NCBI GenBank assembly: GCA_000403295.2
Contig: KE159605.1
Span: 1,335,409-1,399,408, forward strand
Direction of reading: 5' to 3'
From: Lachnospiraceae bacterium M18-1
GTDB lineage: Bacteria > Bacillota > Clostridia > Lachnospirales > Lachnospiraceae
DNA length: 64,000 nucleotides
In this document: positions 44,522-56,066 of the stretch, in pieces
Position numbering within the stretch: position 1 is the stretch's first letter
Layout of the letters: each line of letters opens with the position of its first letter
The notes under the pieces: generated by a model
What the model saw: only the letters and a program-made list of their open reading frames with translations
Told to the model about the DNA's origin: nothing
Database searches by the model: none
Program-made: the position numbers and the translations under genes

Positions 44522-46018
44522 CTAAATTCCCAATATTTCCTTTACCATATCTTTCATCTTGTCTGCATCGCACTCTCTTGTGTGAAGGATCTGTGCGCTG
44601 CGGATTTCCTCGATCGCATGTGGGACCGGTGTTCCGGAAGCTTTTTCCAGCTCATCGATCAACGCAAATTCCTCCATGCTGCCGTATTTCTCATCGATAG
44701 CAGTCATCACGCTCTTTACAAACTTGTAAGGACTTGCGGTGGATGCCACAAGGTTTTTCGTCCGGTCTTTGCTTTGCTCCCGGTAGTTCCTGCAAACATG
44801 GGCCGCTACTGCCGTATGCGTATCCATCACATATCCTGTGGACTGGTAAGTATCCCGTATGGCTGCCCGGGTCTCTTCCTCCGTAGCAAAGCCTCCCACA
44901 AAATCCGAAAGCCGCACTTTCATTTCTTCCGTGATCTCATATCTCCCCTCGGACTTCAGCGCTTTCATCAACTCCTCGTTCTTCCCGGCATCCTCTCCGG
45001 CGATCGTATAGATCAGACGTTCCAGGTTGCTGGAGATCAAAATGTCCATAGATGGGGAGGATGTCAGCACAAATTCCCGGTTCCTGTCATAGGTTCCTGT
45101 CCGGAAGAAATCAAACAGGACTTTATTCTCATTGGACGCACAGATCAGCTTTGCAATCGGCACGCCCATCTGCTTCGCATAATACGCAGCCAGGATATTG
45201 CCGAAATTTCCTGTCGGAACCGTCACATTGACTGTCTCGTCCGGACCGATCTCTTCGTTTTCCAGAAGCTTTGCGTATGCATATACATAATAGACAACCT
45301 GGGGAACAAGCCGCCCGATGTTGATGGAATTTGCAGAGGAAAACTGGAATCCCTTTTCCGCCAGTTCCTTCTCCAGTTCCTTGTCCTCAAACAGCGCCTT
45401 CACACCGGTCTGCGCATTGTCAAAGTTTCCATGGATGGCAATGACAGCCGTATTGTCCCCTTTTTGGGTCACCATCTGAAGCTCCTGGACCCGGCTCACC
45501 CCGTTTTTCGGATAGAACACGATGATTCTTGTCCCCGGCACATCCGCAAACCCGGCCAGTGCCGCCTTTCCCGTGTCGCCGGAGGTCGCCGTCAGGATGA
45601 CGATCTCGTGGGTCACATGGTTCTTTCTTGCCGATGTGGTCAGCAGATGGGGCAGGATGGAAAGCGCCATGTCCTTAAACGCGATCGTTGCCCCGTGGAA
45701 CAGCTCCAGATGATAGGTATCCCCTACCTTCACCAATGGAGCGATGACTTCTGTGTCAAATTTGGAATCATAGGCACATGCGATACAGTGCTTTAACTCT
45801 TCCTCCGTAAAGTCTGTCAGGAACTGCTTCATAACGGCATAAGCAGTCTCCTGATAAGACATGTCTTTCAATTCCTCCATTGTGACATCCAGCTTCGGCA
45901 CGGAAACCGGAACGAATAATCCGCCGTCCGGAGCGAGCCCTTTCAGTATCGCCTCGGAAGCCGTAACCGCATGCTGTGCATCCCGTGTACTTTTATATAG
46001 TAGATTCATCTCTTCCAC
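44522..46018 (-). CDS. thrC: Threonine synthase
   Basis: 498 residues of the long (fungal/E. coli-like) class. PLP lysine in LELFHGATIAFKDMALSILP (about 112), phosphate-binding TATSGDTGKAALAGFAD, and VPTGNFGNILAAYYAKQMG. Converts O-phospho-L-homoserine to threonine. AAAGGGTGGAAGAG precedes the ATG. asd of the same pathway is about 6 kb upstream. Confidence 0.94.
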   Translation of the reverse strand: MEEMNLLYKSTRDAQHAVTASEAILKGLAPDGGLFVPVSVPKLDVTMEELKDMSYQETAYAVMKQFLTDFTEEELKHCIACAYDSKFDTEVIAPLVKVGDTYHLELFHGATIAFKDMALSILPHLLTTSARKNHVTHEIVILTATSGDTGKAALAGFADVPGTRIIVFYPKNGVSRVQELQMVTQKGDNTAVIAIHGNFDNAQTGVKALFEDKELEKELAEKGFQFSSANSINIGRLVPQVVYYVYAYAKLLENEEIGPDETVNVTVPTGNFGNILAAYYAKQMGVPIAKLICASNENKVLFDFFRTGTYDRNREFVLTSSPSMDILISSNLERLIYTIAGEDAGKNEELMKALKSEGRYEITEEMKVRLSDFVGGFATEEETRAAIRDTYQSTGYVMDTHTAVAAHVCRNYREQSKDRTKNLVASTASPYKFVKSVMTAIDEKYGSMEEFALIDELEKASGTPVPHAIEEIRSAQILHTRECDADKMKDMVKEILGI

Positions 46019-46082
46019 CCTTTTCTTTTTCTATTTTTTCCGCCTTTTTTCCATTGATACAGCTAGTGTAGTGACCGCTGTA

Positions 46083-46574
46083 CTATTGGGATGCCTTTTG
46101 GGTATACTTTACCAGCCCGCCTGCTGCGATCAGCTTCTGCATAAATTCCGGGAACGGCTGTCCCTGAAATTCGGTGCCTTTTGTGCGGTTGTAGATCTTT
46201 CCGCTGTCAAAATCCACTTCCACCTCGTCTCCTGCCTCGATCCCTCTTGCCGCTTCCGGACATTCGATGATCGGCAGTCCGATATTGATTGCATTTCTAT
46301 AGAAGATACGCGCAAATGTCTCCGCGATCACACAGCTCACTCCCGCTGTTTTGAGACAGAGCGGCGCGTGTTCTCTGGAGGAGCCGCAGCCGAAGTTCTT
46401 ATTTGCCACGATCAGATCTCCCGGCTGTACCTTGTGCACAAATTCGGGGTCTATATCCACCATCGCATGGCTCGCCAGCTCCTGTGCGTCAAAGGAATTG
46501 AGGTATCTTGCCGGAATGATCACATCCGTATCTACATTATCTCCATATTTAAAAACGTGTCCCAATGCTTTCAT
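46083..46574 (-). CDS. leuD: 3-isopropylmalate dehydratase small subunit
   Basis: 163 residues; short swivelling domain of the LeuD type found with archaeal-like Leu[56 protein letters not shown] [16 protein letters not shown]. Works with LeuC to isomerise 2- to 3-isopropylmalate in leucine synthesis. Start overlaps the leuC stop by 4 bp. The stop codon TAG lies in a short piece (46062-46086) resembling the ends of the element at 17410-17605. Confidence 0.93.
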   Translation of the reverse strand: MKALGHVFKYGDNVDTDVIIPARYLNSFDAQELASHAMVDIDPEFVHKVQPGDLIVANKNFGCGSSREHAPLCLKTAGVSCVIAETFARIFYRNAINIGLPIIECPEAARGIEAGDEVEVDFDSGKIYNRTKGTEFQGQPFPEFMQKLIAAGGLVKYTQKASQ

Positions 46575-47848
46575 GACTTGTCACCCACTTTCTCCGGATT
46601 TGCGATGCATCCTGCGATCGCACTGGCTGCCGCCACTTCCGGGGAAGCCAGATAGATGAGGGAATCCACGTGTCCCATCCGACCCACAAAATTGCGGTTC
46701 GTCGTAGAAACGCACTTCTCCCCTGCTGCCATTACGCCCATATGTCCGCCCATGCAGGGACCGCAGCTCGGCGTATTCACCGCACAGCCCGCATCAATAA
46801 AGATATCCACCAGGCCTTCTGCGATACACTGCTTATAAATCTTCTGAGTCGCCGGCACTACCATCACCCGGACATCCGGATGTACGGTATGTCCTTTCAG
46901 GATAGCCGCGGCCTTCCGCATATCTTCCATACGCCCGTTGGTACAGGAACCGATCACCACCTGGTCGATCCAGATAGGTTCCATCGCCTCCACCTCGTCG
47001 ATGGTCTTTGCATTGCCGGGAAGATGCGGAAATGCAACGGTGGGACGCACCTCGTCCAGATGAATCTCCACCACCTCGTCATACTCCGCATCCTCGTCTG
47101 CCGCATAGATCTTATATTCCTTTTTGGAGTGCTCTTGGATATAAGCCTCCGCCTGCTCGTCTACGGGGAAGATCCCATTCTTGGCCCCTGCCTCAATGGC
47201 CATATTGGCCATGGTAAAGCGGTCGTCCATGGAGAGGCTGGCAATGCCGTCCCCGGTAAACTCCATGGACTTATACAGCGCGCCGTCCACACCGATCTTA
47301 CCTATAATATGGATAATGATATCCTTGCCGCTGACATAGGGGCCCGGCTTCCCGGTCAGTACAAAACGGATGGCCGAAGGCACCTTGAACCACAGTTCCC
47401 CGGTTGCCATTCCGGTTGCAATATCGGTTGTCCCCACGCCGGTAGAAAATGCTCCCAGCGCCCCGTATGTACAGGTGTGGGAATCCGCTCCGATGATGCA
47501 CTCCCCGGCAGTGACTACCCCTGCCTCGGGCAGAATCGCATGCTCGACTCCAGACTTTCCCTGCTCAAAGAACCAGCTTAAGCCCTGCTCCTTTGCAAAT
47601 TCCCGGATTGCTTTTGAATTTTCAGCCGACTTGATATCCTTATTTGGTGTAAAATGATCCGGAACCAGGACCACCTTGTCTTTATCATAAACTTTATCTG
47701 CCATTTCCCTGAAAATAGGCAGCGCCATCGGACCGGTGATGTCATTTGCCATGACCACATCCAGCTTCGCTTCGATCAGCTGACCGGCCGAGACAGAATC
47801 CAGTCCCGCATGAGCGGCCAGTATCTTCTGCGTCATTGTCATTCCCAT
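46571..47848 (-). CDS. leuC: 3-isopropylmalate dehydratase large subunit
   Basis: 425 residues from [35 protein letters not shown] precedes this ATG, and a frame start 26 codons earlier is unsupported. Aconitase-type [4Fe-4S] ligands are in [15 protein letters not shown] and [34 protein letters not shown] is the substrate-binding signature. The length matches the archaeal-type HACN/LeuC class. Homoaconitase activity cannot be excluded, but the pairing with leuD and no lysine genes favour leucine synthesis. Confidence 0.92.
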   Translation of the reverse strand: MGMTMTQKILAAHAGLDSVSAGQLIEAKLDVVMANDITGPMALPIFREMADKVYDKDKVVLVPDHFTPNKDIKSAENSKAIREFAKEQGLSWFFEQGKSGVEHAILPEAGVVTAGECIIGADSHTCTYGALGAFSTGVGTTDIATGMATGELWFKVPSAIRFVLTGKPGPYVSGKDIIIHIIGKIGVDGALYKSMEFTGDGIASLSMDDRFTMANMAIEAGAKNGIFPVDEQAEAYIQEHSKKEYKIYAADEDAEYDEVVEIHLDEVRPTVAFPHLPGNAKTIDEVEAMEPIWIDQVVIGSCTNGRMEDMRKAAAILKGHTVHPDVRVMVVPATQKIYKQCIAEGLVDIFIDAGCAVNTPSCGPCMGGHMGVMAAGEKCVSTTNRNFVGRMGHVDSLIYLASPEVAAASAIAGCIANPEKVGDKS

Positions 47849-47988
47849 TGTGACAACCTCCTTCAAATTTGCTTTCTGCGGATCTGTTCTGAACAGTCGC
47901 TTTCTGTCTGCTATTCTAACACACAATATCAGGAAAGAAAAGAAGAAGTTTCTTTGTCTCAGGAAGGAGCATGATGAAAAAAGTTGGA

Positions 47989-50900
47989 TCAGCCTATTTT
48001 TTTCCTGGCTGCGGTGATCAGGACGGCCAGTGATAAAATGAGAAGGAGGACTGGAAACAGGATGTTTGCGGCATCTCCGGTCTTGACGGATTTTGCTGGT
48101 TCAGAATGAGGCGCAGGCTCTTCCGGCTGTTCTTCCGAAGGATTCTCGGTCATGTTGATCCGGACGGTCTGGGACTCGTCGTTGATGTCCTCGTGGGAGG
48201 CCAGTATCGCTCCGTTGATATAGAGTTTTTCGAACACTACAGCTTCTGTATTTTTGAGGGACGCCGCCTGAAAGGTAAATTCCACTTCAGCGGTTCCTTC
48301 TTCTTTTTCCGGGATAAAGGTGGTTTCGGCTTTGATTTCGTTTTCTTCGATCAGAATGGGGCTGCCTGTCGACTTGTCCATCAGGATGCCCTTTAGCTTA
48401 TATTCCTCTCCGGGAATCAGATTTTTATAGGAGACCTTGTCTACGATGCTAATCTCGTTTTCAGCGATGATCTTCTGGCTGCCGGTTTGTTTTTCTGCAG
48501 CCCGGGTCTTGAGTTCCGGGAAATAGAGCGTCTGCTCTTCGTAATGAATATCTTTGTGGGCGGCGACTTCTTCGCCATCTTTCGTTATACTCTCAAAAGC
48601 CACAGCGGTTCTTCCCGCAAGATAGGACGCATTAAATTCGAATGTTACGTCTACTGTTCCGGAATCAGATTCCGGAGTGAAGGTCGTTTCCGCCTTGATC
48701 ATTTTTCCGTATTCCCAAAGTACCTCCTCTGTTTTCTGGTCCATCAGGGTTCCTTCTACCGTATATTCCTGTCCCGGGATCAGATTGGAATAAAAGACTG
48801 TATCCACAACCACCACGTTTTCCGCCAGCTGGGCACTGCGGCTGTTGGTCTTGACATCTCTTGCAGTGGTCCTCACTTTTGGGAAATAGACGGTCTGCTC
48901 CTGACTGTCAATGTCCGCGTGAACCGCATATACTTTGTTGCTTTTCTCCAGCGTCTCAAAAGCGACCAGCGTTTTTCCCTCCAGATTGGAACCGTCAAAT
49001 TGAAAGCTCACCTCTGTCTTTCCGTCTTTTTCCTTTGGGGTAAATTTTACTTCTGCTGTCACATCTGCACCGCCCGCATCCTGAGCTGTCATACCCGTTT
49101 CCTTGTCTATCAGTTTTCCGCGGAGTATGTATTCCTGTCCTGGTTTCAGATTTTGGTAGGAAATCGTGTCAACAATCGAGACCCTTTCTGCCGCCACGGC
49201 CGTATTTGTCCCTGTCGTCTCGTCCAGCGCCTTTGTTTCGATGCCCGGAAAATGGATGGTCTGTCCTTCGTCACTGATATCTTTATGTTCTGCAATCTTT
49301 TTCTCCTTTTCATACAGCTCCTCGTATAGAACGATATCCCTGCCATGCAGCCCGGATGCGTCAAAGGTACACTCCACCTCTGTCATACCTGACGGTGCTG
49401 CCGCGGTAAATATCTGTTCTGCGGTGACCGGATTTCCTTCCTGATCCGCAACAGGCTTCTGGGTTTTCTTGTCCATGACCGTACATTTCAGAATGTATTC
49501 CTGCTTTTCCTTTAATCCGCTGTAAAGCACGGAATCGACGATCGTAACAGGACCGGTCTGTGCATAATGGTTTCCGGTAGCTTCGTTTCTGGCACTGGTG
49601 GAGATAGCCGGATCAGCTTCGGTCAGATCTTTATTTTCCAGATTTCCCAGGTTGACAGTCACGTTGTCTTTGTAAATGACCAAGGGAATTTCCAGCATTT
49701 CTTTTCCCTCGTTTGCCCTGGTTGGAAGTTCTTCCAGAATATAGGTATCAAAAGGGAGCGCTCCCAGATCGTCGTCCACAGGCGCACGGCCGCCTTCCCC
49801 GTCCAGGCCAAACCAGAGTCCGTCCTCCTTTCCTCCCTGATTGGTGTTCCTGGTATGCGGATTCCAACCTGATTCAGAGGAATAGTACCCATTCTCGTCT
49901 GTTGTGATCCGATGGGATTCCCCTGTTGTCGTACTTGTCAGGCTGAACTGAACATCGGGCATCACCTTCTGTGTCCCGGAATCAATCTTGCGCAGTTCAA
50001 AGTCTCCCCGCTTCACCCGGTTCTGGATGGAATGGCCTGCATCAGTCAGGTCTGCGACTCCGCCGTTCTTTGTGATCACAAATTCCCTGCTGAGTATTCC
50101 CTTCTCAAGATATCCAGATGGCGCTCCTGTCTCAATGACCCGGTATTTTCCATATGGAAGCAGATTCTGCGCCGTCTGCGCAATTCCGGTTTCATCCGTC
50201 TTGATCACAGCGGCCGCCTCATTCCGCGCATAAGCTTTTCCGTCCACGACCACGGTATATTCGTTCAGGTTTACAACCGAAAATACTGCATTTTCCAGAG
50301 ATGCGCCGCCCTGTGGTACTGCTGCCTCCGTGTCAAAATCACGCTTCCTGATCTTTACGCCGCCGCGGATCACCCGGTTATACACCGCATATCTGTTTCC
50401 GCCCTGCAGAGCCGCTTTACTGCCTGTCTGACGGATCTGCGCAACATATACGCCGGTTATTTTTTCTGCACTTCCTTCCGCCTGCAGATATGCATCCTCC
50501 AGCAGATATCCTTCGGGCGCCTTTGTCTCCTCTACTGTGATGGTCCCAAGAGGCAGCACCGGGACTCCGTTCATCACAAAAAAATCATCGCCTGAAGCTT
50601 TATATTCCTCACGAAGCAGCGCCTGATATTTCATGGCATTGCCCGTTCCGTCCGGCACTGCTCTGGTCTCCAGCACCCAGGTTCTGTCCGGTGTCTGAGG
50701 CAGGTTTTCCTTTTCATAAAATCCGCTGTAGTATCTCACCGTAAACTGTGCGCCTGCAAGAGATGCTCCATTCTGCGGCATGCCGTCCCCGAACTCCTGA
50801 TCCCGTTTGACCAGTTCCAGCCCTGCCGGATCATTGACCGGCGTGTCGCTTACATCCAGCTGTGTACTCCCCCCGGCTTTCACATGAATCGTATAGACCC

Positions 50901-52086
50901 GGGAGTTCTTCTGATAGCCGGACGGGGCCGCAGTCTCTTTTACCCAGTAGTCTCCCTCTGACAGTTCCAGGGCATCACTCTCTCCGGAATCTCTGATCAC
51001 TGCCCTGGCTGACAAGGTTGTACAGGATGCATCTGCATAGATTCCATATTCCGCATTACTCAAGGAATAGCACGGATTCCCATCGGTAATGCCGGGATGC
51101 GAAGAGCTCTTACGCAATTTTACCGTACCGTTTGCGGGGCCTTCGTATTCCAGCCATACAATATCCTGAGCGTCATTATACGCCACATATACTTTATACT
51201 CCCGGAATACTGACATGGACGCCCTGCCGCTGTTCATCTGTTCATTCAGAGCGCTCCGCATGGCCTGGATCTGCACGTCTGTCAAACCGTCTGTTTCACC
51301 GGTATATTCGATTCCGATCATTGCATGGATATAAGGATATGGGTTAGCCGTTCCGCCGAACAGGGCTGAAGCTTCTCCTGCCCATGGACCGTCCTGCCCA
51401 AACATCAACGCCATTTTTATCCTGTCATTATTCAGTTCGGAGATCTGGTAGCGTCCGGCCGGGGTCGGTTTATTGGGCTGTGCACAATATCCCATATAAT
51501 GTCCTTTCTCTGTCACTACATAAAATTCTGTTGTACTCCAGTTTCCATAGCTGTGGGCAGTTCCTGGAGTGATCGTACAGTCGGATCCGGCCGCCGAGCG
51601 CATCATCCTGCCGTTTCCGCCGGCCACATATGCCGTACCATAATTCCCGGTCACCATTCTTCCAGCCGGGACCCTGCCGAAAGCAGAATCCTCCCCGGAT
51701 TCTTCAGCTGCGTCCAAATCTGCCTCTCCCGTCTGATCCGGGATATTTTTTTCGTCTCTCCTTTCTCCCCCGGATGAATCCGAAGGATAATCAAAAGGCT
51801 CTTTTTCCTCCGGTGTTCCCGGCATTTCTTTTTGTCCGTCCGCTTCTTGTTGTGGTATTATTGTTGTTTCTTCTGATATATTTTGTTTTTCTTGTTCATT
51901 TGCTTCTCTTTCTGTTTTCGGTAATTTCTCTGACATTGAACCTTCCGTTTCTGCCAAAGCCTGGTTTTCCATCCTTTCTTCCGCCCGCACGGAAGCCACG
52001 CTTGCCGAGGCCATACAGCTGAAGATCAGCAGAAAGGCCGCCGCTGTACGCAGCATACCCGGCATGTTGTAAAAAAATCTTTTCAT
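47989..52086 (-). CDS. VaFE-repeat surface-anchored protein with thioester domain
   Basis: 1365 residues from [27 protein letters not shown] precedes this ATG. Signal peptide 1-36 is followed by a low-complexity acidic segment (40-130). A thioester-type domain follows, with [20 protein letters not shown] (Cys about 201). Next come several SpaA/CnaB-like modules (about 330-780) with KETAAPSGY and [10 protein letters not shown] motifs. Then four about 120-residue VaFE repeats (about 48140-49620; [35 protein letters not shown]). The end is [20 protein letters not shown] with a membrane helix and basic tail. The sorting motif is a VKTG variant, not LPXTG. Intramolecular isopeptide bonds and covalent adhesion through the thioester are known for these families. 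No sortase gene is adjacent. Confidence 0.9.
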   Translation of the reverse strand: MKRFFYNMPGMLRTAAAFLLIFSCMASASVASVRAEERMENQALAETEGSMSEKLPKTEREANEQEKQNISEETTIIPQQEADGQKEMPGTPEEKEPFDYPSDSSGGERRDEKNIPDQTGEADLDAAEESGEDSAFGRVPAGRMVTGNYGTAYVAGGNGRMMRSAAGSDCTITPGTAHSYGNWSTTEFYVVTEKGHYMGYCAQPNKPTPAGRYQISELNNDRIKMALMFGQDGPWAGEASALFGGTANPYPYIHAMIGIEYTGETDGLTDVQIQAMRSALNEQMNSGRASMSVFREYKVYVAYNDAQDIVWLEYEGPANGTVKLRKSSSHPGITDGNPCYSLSNAEYGIYADASCTTLSARAVIRDSGESDALELSEGDYWVKETAAPSGYQKNSRVYTIHVKAGGSTQLDVSDTPVNDPAGLELVKRDQEFGDGMPQNGASLAGAQFTVRYYSGFYEKENLPQTPDRTWVLETRAVPDGTGNAMKYQALLREEYKASGDDFFVMNGVPVLPLGTITVEETKAPEGYLLEDAYLQAEGSAEKITGVYVAQIRQTGSKAALQGGNRYAVYNRVIRGGVKIRKRDFDTEAAVPQGGASLENAVFSVVNLNEYTVVVDGKAYARNEAAAVIKTDETGIAQTAQNLLPYGKYRVIETGAPSGYLEKGILSREFVITKNGGVADLTDAGHSIQNRVKRGDFELRKIDSGTQKVMPDVQFSLTSTTTGESHRITTDENGYYSSESGWNPHTRNTNQGGKEDGLWFGLDGEGGRAPVDDDLGALPFDTYILEELPTRANEGKEMLEIPLVIYKDNVTVNLGNLENKDLTEADPAISTSARNEATGNHYAQTGPVTIVDSVLYSGLKEKQEYILKCTVMDKKTQKPVADQEGNPVTAEQIFTAAAPSGMTEVECTFDASGLHGRDIVLYEELYEKEKKIAEHKDISDEGQTIHFPGIETKALDETTGTNTAVAAERVSIVDTISYQNLKPGQEYILRGKLIDKETGMTAQDAGGADVTAEVKFTPKEKDGKTEVSFQFDGSNLEGKTLVAFETLEKSNKVYAVHADIDSQEQTVYFPKVRTTARDVKTNSRSAQLAENVVVVDTVFYSNLIPGQEYTVEGTLMDQKTEEVLWEYGKMIKAETTFTPESDSGTVDVTFEFNASYLAGRTAVAFESITKDGEEVAAHKDIHYEEQTLYFPELKTRAAEKQTGSQKIIAENEISIVDKVSYKNLIPGEEYKLKGILMDKSTGSPILIEENEIKAETTFIPEKEEGTAEVEFTFQAASLKNTEAVVFEKLYINGAILASHEDINDESQTVRINMTENPSEEQPEEPAPHSEPAKSVKTGDAANILFPVLLLILSLAVLITAARKKIG

Positions 52087-52276
52087 TCTTTTTTCTCCTC
52101 CATAAAAATACAGACAATACACTGCTGTCTGGAATGCCTGTACGGAAAAGCGCCACTAAAAAGAAGACCTCCTTTCTGCAAAAATGTGAATAAAACTACA
52201 TAGCTATGTCCTCGCTTTTGGATAATGGGATGATGCTCCCTGTGAAAAAAAGAAATGTCCTAAGACGAGTAATTTG

Positions 52277-52305
52277 ATAATAAACGATAAACTGGAATTT
52301 GTCAA
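52277..52305 (-). promoter_or_regulatory. Promoter of surface-protein gene
   Basis: On the minus strand TTGACA (52305-52300) and TATTAT (52282-52277) are 17 bp apart, a near-consensus vegetative promoter. It leaves a leader of about 180 bases before the surface-protein ATG. Inside the leader AAGGAGG (about 52175) precedes a GTG at about 52156 that opens an 86-codon frame overlapping the real gene's start in another phase. Confidence 0.75.
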
Positions 52306-52313
52306 TGCAATAT

Positions 52314-52362
52314 AAAAAATTCGTTACAGGTCACACTTGACCAGGCGTGACCTGTAACGAAT
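52314..52362 (-). terminator. Rho-independent terminator after asd
   Basis: The minus-strand arm ATTCGTTACAGGTCAC pairs perfectly with GTGACCTGTAACGAAT (plus positions 52319-52334 and 52347-52362), followed by TTTTTTATATT. It lies directly after the asd stop codon and separates asd from the surface-protein promoter. Confidence 0.85.
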
Positions 52363-52365
52363 CAA

Positions 52366-53454
52366 TCAATGTTTTTTCTCTATATACTTTTTCGCCGTCA
52401 GCGCCTCCGCGCACAGCACTGCGCCGCCTGCCGCGCCGCGGACTGTATTGTGGGAAAGTCCGATAAATTTAAAATCAAACATGCTGTCTTCCCGCAGACG
52501 TCCGATGGACACTCCCATCCCGTTCTCATAATCCACATCCAGCTTCACCTGGGGACGGTTGTCCTCCTCCTGATAGCGGATAAACTGCCTGGGCGCGCTG
52601 GGAAGCTCCGCCTCCTGCGGAAAGCCTTTGAAATTCACCAGCTTCTCGATGAGCTGCTCCTTCGTGGGCTTTTTCTCAAAGTTTACAAATACCGCCGCCG
52701 TGTGGCCGTTCAGTACCGGCACACGGATGCACTGGCAGGTGATCTTCGGGGATTCTGCCTTGACGATCTGTCCGGCCTCTACTCTGCCCAGGATCCTCAA
52801 AGGTTCCTGCTCGCTCTTCTCCTCTTCCCCGCCGATATAGGGAATCACATTTTCAACCATTTCCGGCCAGTCCTTAAACGTCTTGCCTGCGCCGGAGATT
52901 GCCTGGTAGGTGGTCGCTGCCACTTCCTTCGGGCCAAATTCCTTCCATGCAGCAAGGCAGGGCGCATAGCTCTGAATCGAGCAGTTTGGCTTTACGGCGA
53001 TAAATCCGCGGGTAGTGCCGAGACGTTTTTTCTGGTCTGCGATCACATCAAAATGCTCTACGTTGATCTCCGGAACCACCATGGGCACGTCCGGAGTCCA
53101 GCGGTGCGCGCTGTTGTTGGATACTACCGGGGTCTCGGTCTTTGCATATGCTTCCTCGATGGCCTTGATCTCATCCTTCGACATATCCACCGCGCTGAAT
53201 ACAAAATCCACCGTAGAAGCAACCTTTTCCACTTCATTCACATTCAGTACAACTAGCTTCTTCACTGCTTCCGGCATGGGAGTGTCCATTTTCCACCTGT
53301 CTCCTACCGCCTCTTCGTAGGTCTTTCCGGCAGAGCGGGGACTTGCCGCAACTGTCACCACCTCAAACCATGGATGATTCTCCAAGAGGGAGATAAACCT
53401 CTGGCCTACCATGCCTGTCGCTCCTAATATACCAACCTTTAACTTCTGTTCCAT
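52366..53454 (-). CDS. asd: Aspartate-semialdehyde dehydrogenase
   Basis: 362 residues. NADP-binding VGILGATGMVGQRFISLLEN, active-site Cys in VKPNCSIQSYAPCLAAW (about 155), catalytic His region in TCQCIRVPVLNGHTAAVFVN. It is of the archaeal/fungal-type branch (AASPRSAGKTYEEAV). Reduces aspartyl phosphate toward lysine, methionine and threonine. AAAGGAGAGGATCAGG precedes the ATG. Confidence 0.94.
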   Translation of the reverse strand: MEQKLKVGILGATGMVGQRFISLLENHPWFEVVTVAASPRSAGKTYEEAVGDRWKMDTPMPEAVKKLVVLNVNEVEKVASTVDFVFSAVDMSKDEIKAIEEAYAKTETPVVSNNSAHRWTPDVPMVVPEINVEHFDVIADQKKRLGTTRGFIAVKPNCSIQSYAPCLAAWKEFGPKEVAATTYQAISGAGKTFKDWPEMVENVIPYIGGEEEKSEQEPLRILGRVEAGQIVKAESPKITCQCIRVPVLNGHTAAVFVNFEKKPTKEQLIEKLVNFKGFPQEAELPSAPRQFIRYQEEDNRPQVKLDVDYENGMGVSIGRLREDSMFDFKFIGLSHNTVRGAAGGAVLCAEALTAKKYIEKKH

Positions 53455-53596
53455 CCTGATCCTCTCCTTTATCCTTTCAAAATCAATTCCTGCCTGACAG
53501 CCATCCTTCGATCAGATCTGCCCATTTCTGTGCAGAAACTATTCTGCACTCAAGTACACCTTTTCCGATACGAACGTTATTTCTCGATCAGTCCAG

Positions 53597-54994
53597 TCAT
53601 TTTCCTTGTAAAAATGGTTCCCCGGCCAGATACGCCTCTTCCTGCGCGATCACCTGTTCCATGGCCGTCTTCCCCGGCGCGCCGATGGTATTGCGCATCT
53701 CCACGCAGGTCTTCATGCTGACCGCCGCATAGATATCTTCTTCAAATACGGGCGAAATATTTTTGTATTCTTCCAATGTCAGATCATCCAGCGCCTTTCC
53801 CTTTTCGATACAGTACAGCACCAGCTGTCCCACGATCCCATGTGCATCCCGGAAGGGCACCCCGTGGTTCACCAGGTAGTCCGCCGCATCTGTAGCATTG
53901 GTAAATCCGTGCTTCGCACTGTCCGTCATCCGGTCTTTCAGAAATCTCATAGTTGCCAGCATTCCGGTAAACAATACAAGACACCCTTTTGTCGTATCCA
54001 TAGCGTCAAAGACCAGCTCTTTGTCCTCCTGCATATCTTTGTTGTATGCCAGCGGAATCCCCTTCATCGTAGTCAGCAGCGACATCAGCGCGCCGTATAC
54101 CCGGCCCGTCTTTCCCCGGACAAGCTCGGCGATATCCGGATTCTTTTTCTGGGGCATGATACTGCTCCCGGTGCTGTAGGCGTCGTCCAGCTCCACGAAC
54201 TGATATTCATTGGAATTCCAGATGATCACTTCCTCGGAAAAGCGGCTCAGGTGCATCATCACGGTGGACATGGCGGACAGCAGCTCGATCAGATAATCCC
54301 GGTCTGACACGGAGTCCATGCTGTTTCGCGTGGGTCCGTCAAATTCTAAAAGTTCCGCCGTATAATCCCGGTCCAGCGGATAGGTGGTGCCTGCCAGCGC
54401 CCCGGCTCCCAGCGGGCAGGTATTCATCCTGCGGTAAATGTCCTTCATCCGGGAGCGGTCCCGCCTGAACATTTCAAAATACGCCCCCAGATGATGCGCC
54501 AGCGTGACCGGCTGCGCCTTCTGCAGATGGGTAAATCCCGGCATGTAGGTTTCCGTATGCTCCTTCATCATATTCAGGAGCGTTTCCAGGAGGCTTTTCA
54601 AAAGCCCGTCCAGTTCCAGGATCTCATCCCTTGTATATAACTTCATATCCAGAGCCACCTGGTCATTCCGGCTGCGTCCGGTGTGGAGCTTCTTCCCCAC
54701 ATCCCCGATCCGGTCGATCAGATTGGCCTCCACAAAGCTGTGGATATCCTCATATTCCTCTGTGACCAAAAGCGTACCGTTCTCCACATCCTTACGGATG
54801 CCGTTCAGTCCTTCAATGATCTGGTCTCTCTCCTCCGCGGTCAGGATTCCCTGCCTGGCGAGCATCGTCACATGGGCGATGCTGCCCCGGATGTCCTGCG
54901 CATAAAACCTCTTGTCAAATGAGATGGACGCGTTGAAATCGTATACCAGCTTGTCCGTCTCCTTCGTAAAACGACCGCCCCATAATTGTGCCAT
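53597..54994 (-). CDS. argH: Argininosuccinate lyase
   Basis: 465 residues. Fumarase-superfamily signature [20 protein letters not shown] (catalytic Ser about 281), [17 protein letters not shown] and [16 protein letters not shown]. Releases arginine and fumarate from argininosuccinate in the cytoplasm. AAGAGAGGGAACAGGA precedes the start. No argG or other arginine gene is next to it in the window. Confidence 0.96.
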   Translation of the reverse strand: MAQLWGGRFTKETDKLVYDFNASISFDKRFYAQDIRGSIAHVTMLARQGILTAEERDQIIEGLNGIRKDVENGTLLVTEEYEDIHSFVEANLIDRIGDVGKKLHTGRSRNDQVALDMKLYTRDEILELDGLLKSLLETLLNMMKEHTETYMPGFTHLQKAQPVTLAHHLGAYFEMFRRDRSRMKDIYRRMNTCPLGAGALAGTTYPLDRDYTAELLEFDGPTRNSMDSVSDRDYLIELLSAMSTVMMHLSRFSEEVIIWNSNEYQFVELDDAYSTGSSIMPQKKNPDIAELVRGKTGRVYGALMSLLTTMKGIPLAYNKDMQEDKELVFDAMDTTKGCLVLFTGMLATMRFLKDRMTDSAKHGFTNATDAADYLVNHGVPFRDAHGIVGQLVLYCIEKGKALDDLTLEEYKNISPVFEEDIYAAVSMKTCVEMRNTIGAPGKTAMEQVIAQEEAYLAGEPFLQGK

Positions 54995-55097
54995 TCCTGT
55001 TCCCTCTCTTCTTAGTCCAAATTCACCCGCTTACCGTCAGACAAATTCTCTCTAGTGTAACCCGATTTAAATACCTTTCTGTTTCATGCAGGATAAA

Positions 55098-55171
55098 TTT
55101 TCATCTGCAAGACGGCTGAATGAGGCGATGCCGGTAGCATCGTCGATTGAAGCCAACACCGCAGATGGAAA
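55098..55171. repeat. Repeat C, best-formed copy
   Basis: TTTTCATCTGC (55098-55108) pairs with GCAGATGGAAA (55161-55171). Inside, GCGATGC-CGGTA-GCATCG forms a tight hairpin. At 17516-17532 the corresponding hairpin is CGTAGC/GCTACG, a compensated change, within long flanking identity. The rest of the gene-free stretch 54995-55340 holds ACAGTTCGCAGCCGGCCCGG then CCGTGAATTG (about 55213), which resembles the end of repeat B at 31326. Confidence 0.7.
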
Positions 55172-55340
55172 TTCAGGCAAGTCATTTGGCGAAATATGGA
55201 TGGTACACTAAGTACAGTTCGCAGCCGGCCCGGCCGTGAATTGCAGCAGTCTGTTTTTTGATCAACGGCTTTGAAACGGATAATTATCAATCATCGTATC
55301 ATACATCAAGGCTCCTGTCTATAAGGAACTTCTTACAGTT

Positions 55341-55973
55341 TCACCCCTGGATTCCCCGATTTTCCAGTGAAAACTGACAACCGCAGTAGTCCTGGCGGTA
55401 CAGCCCGTACTCCCCGGACAGCTCCACTGACCTCTGATATCCGTTTTTCTTCTTGAAATCCGACACCAGATAAGTCACCCCCATCTCCTTCCCCAGGGCG
55501 GCGCCGATCTCATTGAGCTTCTGCGCGTTTTTCAGCGGGCTGATGCTGAGGGTCGTGGTAAAATAATCGAATCCGCCTTCTTTTGCTTTTTCCGCCGCCT
55601 CCTTCAGACGCAGGGAATAGCAGCCAAAGCACCGCTCGCCTCCTTCTTTTGCCCGTTCCAGTCCGGAGGCCATATGGTAAAACCTTTCCTTATCGTAAAT
55701 GCCTTCCATAAAGGAAATTGGATGGACCGTCTCTAATTTTCCGATCAGCATCTGCTGCTCTGCCGCCCTCTTGTAATATTCCTCTTCTGGATAAATGTTG
55801 GGATTGTAATAAAACACTGTGATCTCGAAATAATCGGAAAGATATTCGAGGACATAGCTGCTGCAGGGAGCGCAGCAGCTGTGAAGCAGAAGGCGCGGCA
55901 CTCTGCCCTCCTCCTGCAGAGCTTCCAGAATCTGATCCAGTTTTTTTTGATAATTTATTTTTTGTATCTGCAT
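55341..55973 (-). CDS. queH: Epoxyqueuosine reductase QueH
   Basis: 210 residues. Cys motifs typical of QueH (DUF208): LLLHSCCAPCSSYVLEYLSD, CFGCYSLRLKEAAEKAKEGG and YRQDYCGCQFSL, which bind an [4Fe-4S] cluster and a nearby metal. FYYNPNIYPEEEYYKRAAEQ is also conserved. QueH makes the last step of queuosine tRNA modification in bacteria lacking QueG. No other que gene is nearby. Confidence 0.92.
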   Translation of the reverse strand: MQIQKINYQKKLDQILEALQEEGRVPRLLLHSCCAPCSSYVLEYLSDYFEITVFYYNPNIYPEEEYYKRAAEQQMLIGKLETVHPISFMEGIYDKERFYHMASGLERAKEGGERCFGCYSLRLKEAAEKAKEGGFDYFTTTLSISPLKNAQKLNEIGAALGKEMGVTYLVSDFKKKNGYQRSVELSGEYGLYRQDYCGCQFSLENRGIQG

Positions 55974-56066
55974 TGTTTCTCAAGCTCCATTCCCTGATTC
56001 CTGCGTATCTGCCCAGTCCTATTGCATGTATGTCGCAATCTTGTTCTAAACTGCGCAAATCTTTGC

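Noticed and set aside
44491..47988. Possible T-box or leader regulation before thrC and leuC
   Set aside because: No T-box core (GGTGGNACCGCG-like) or stacked terminator was found in the upstream stretches on the minus strand.
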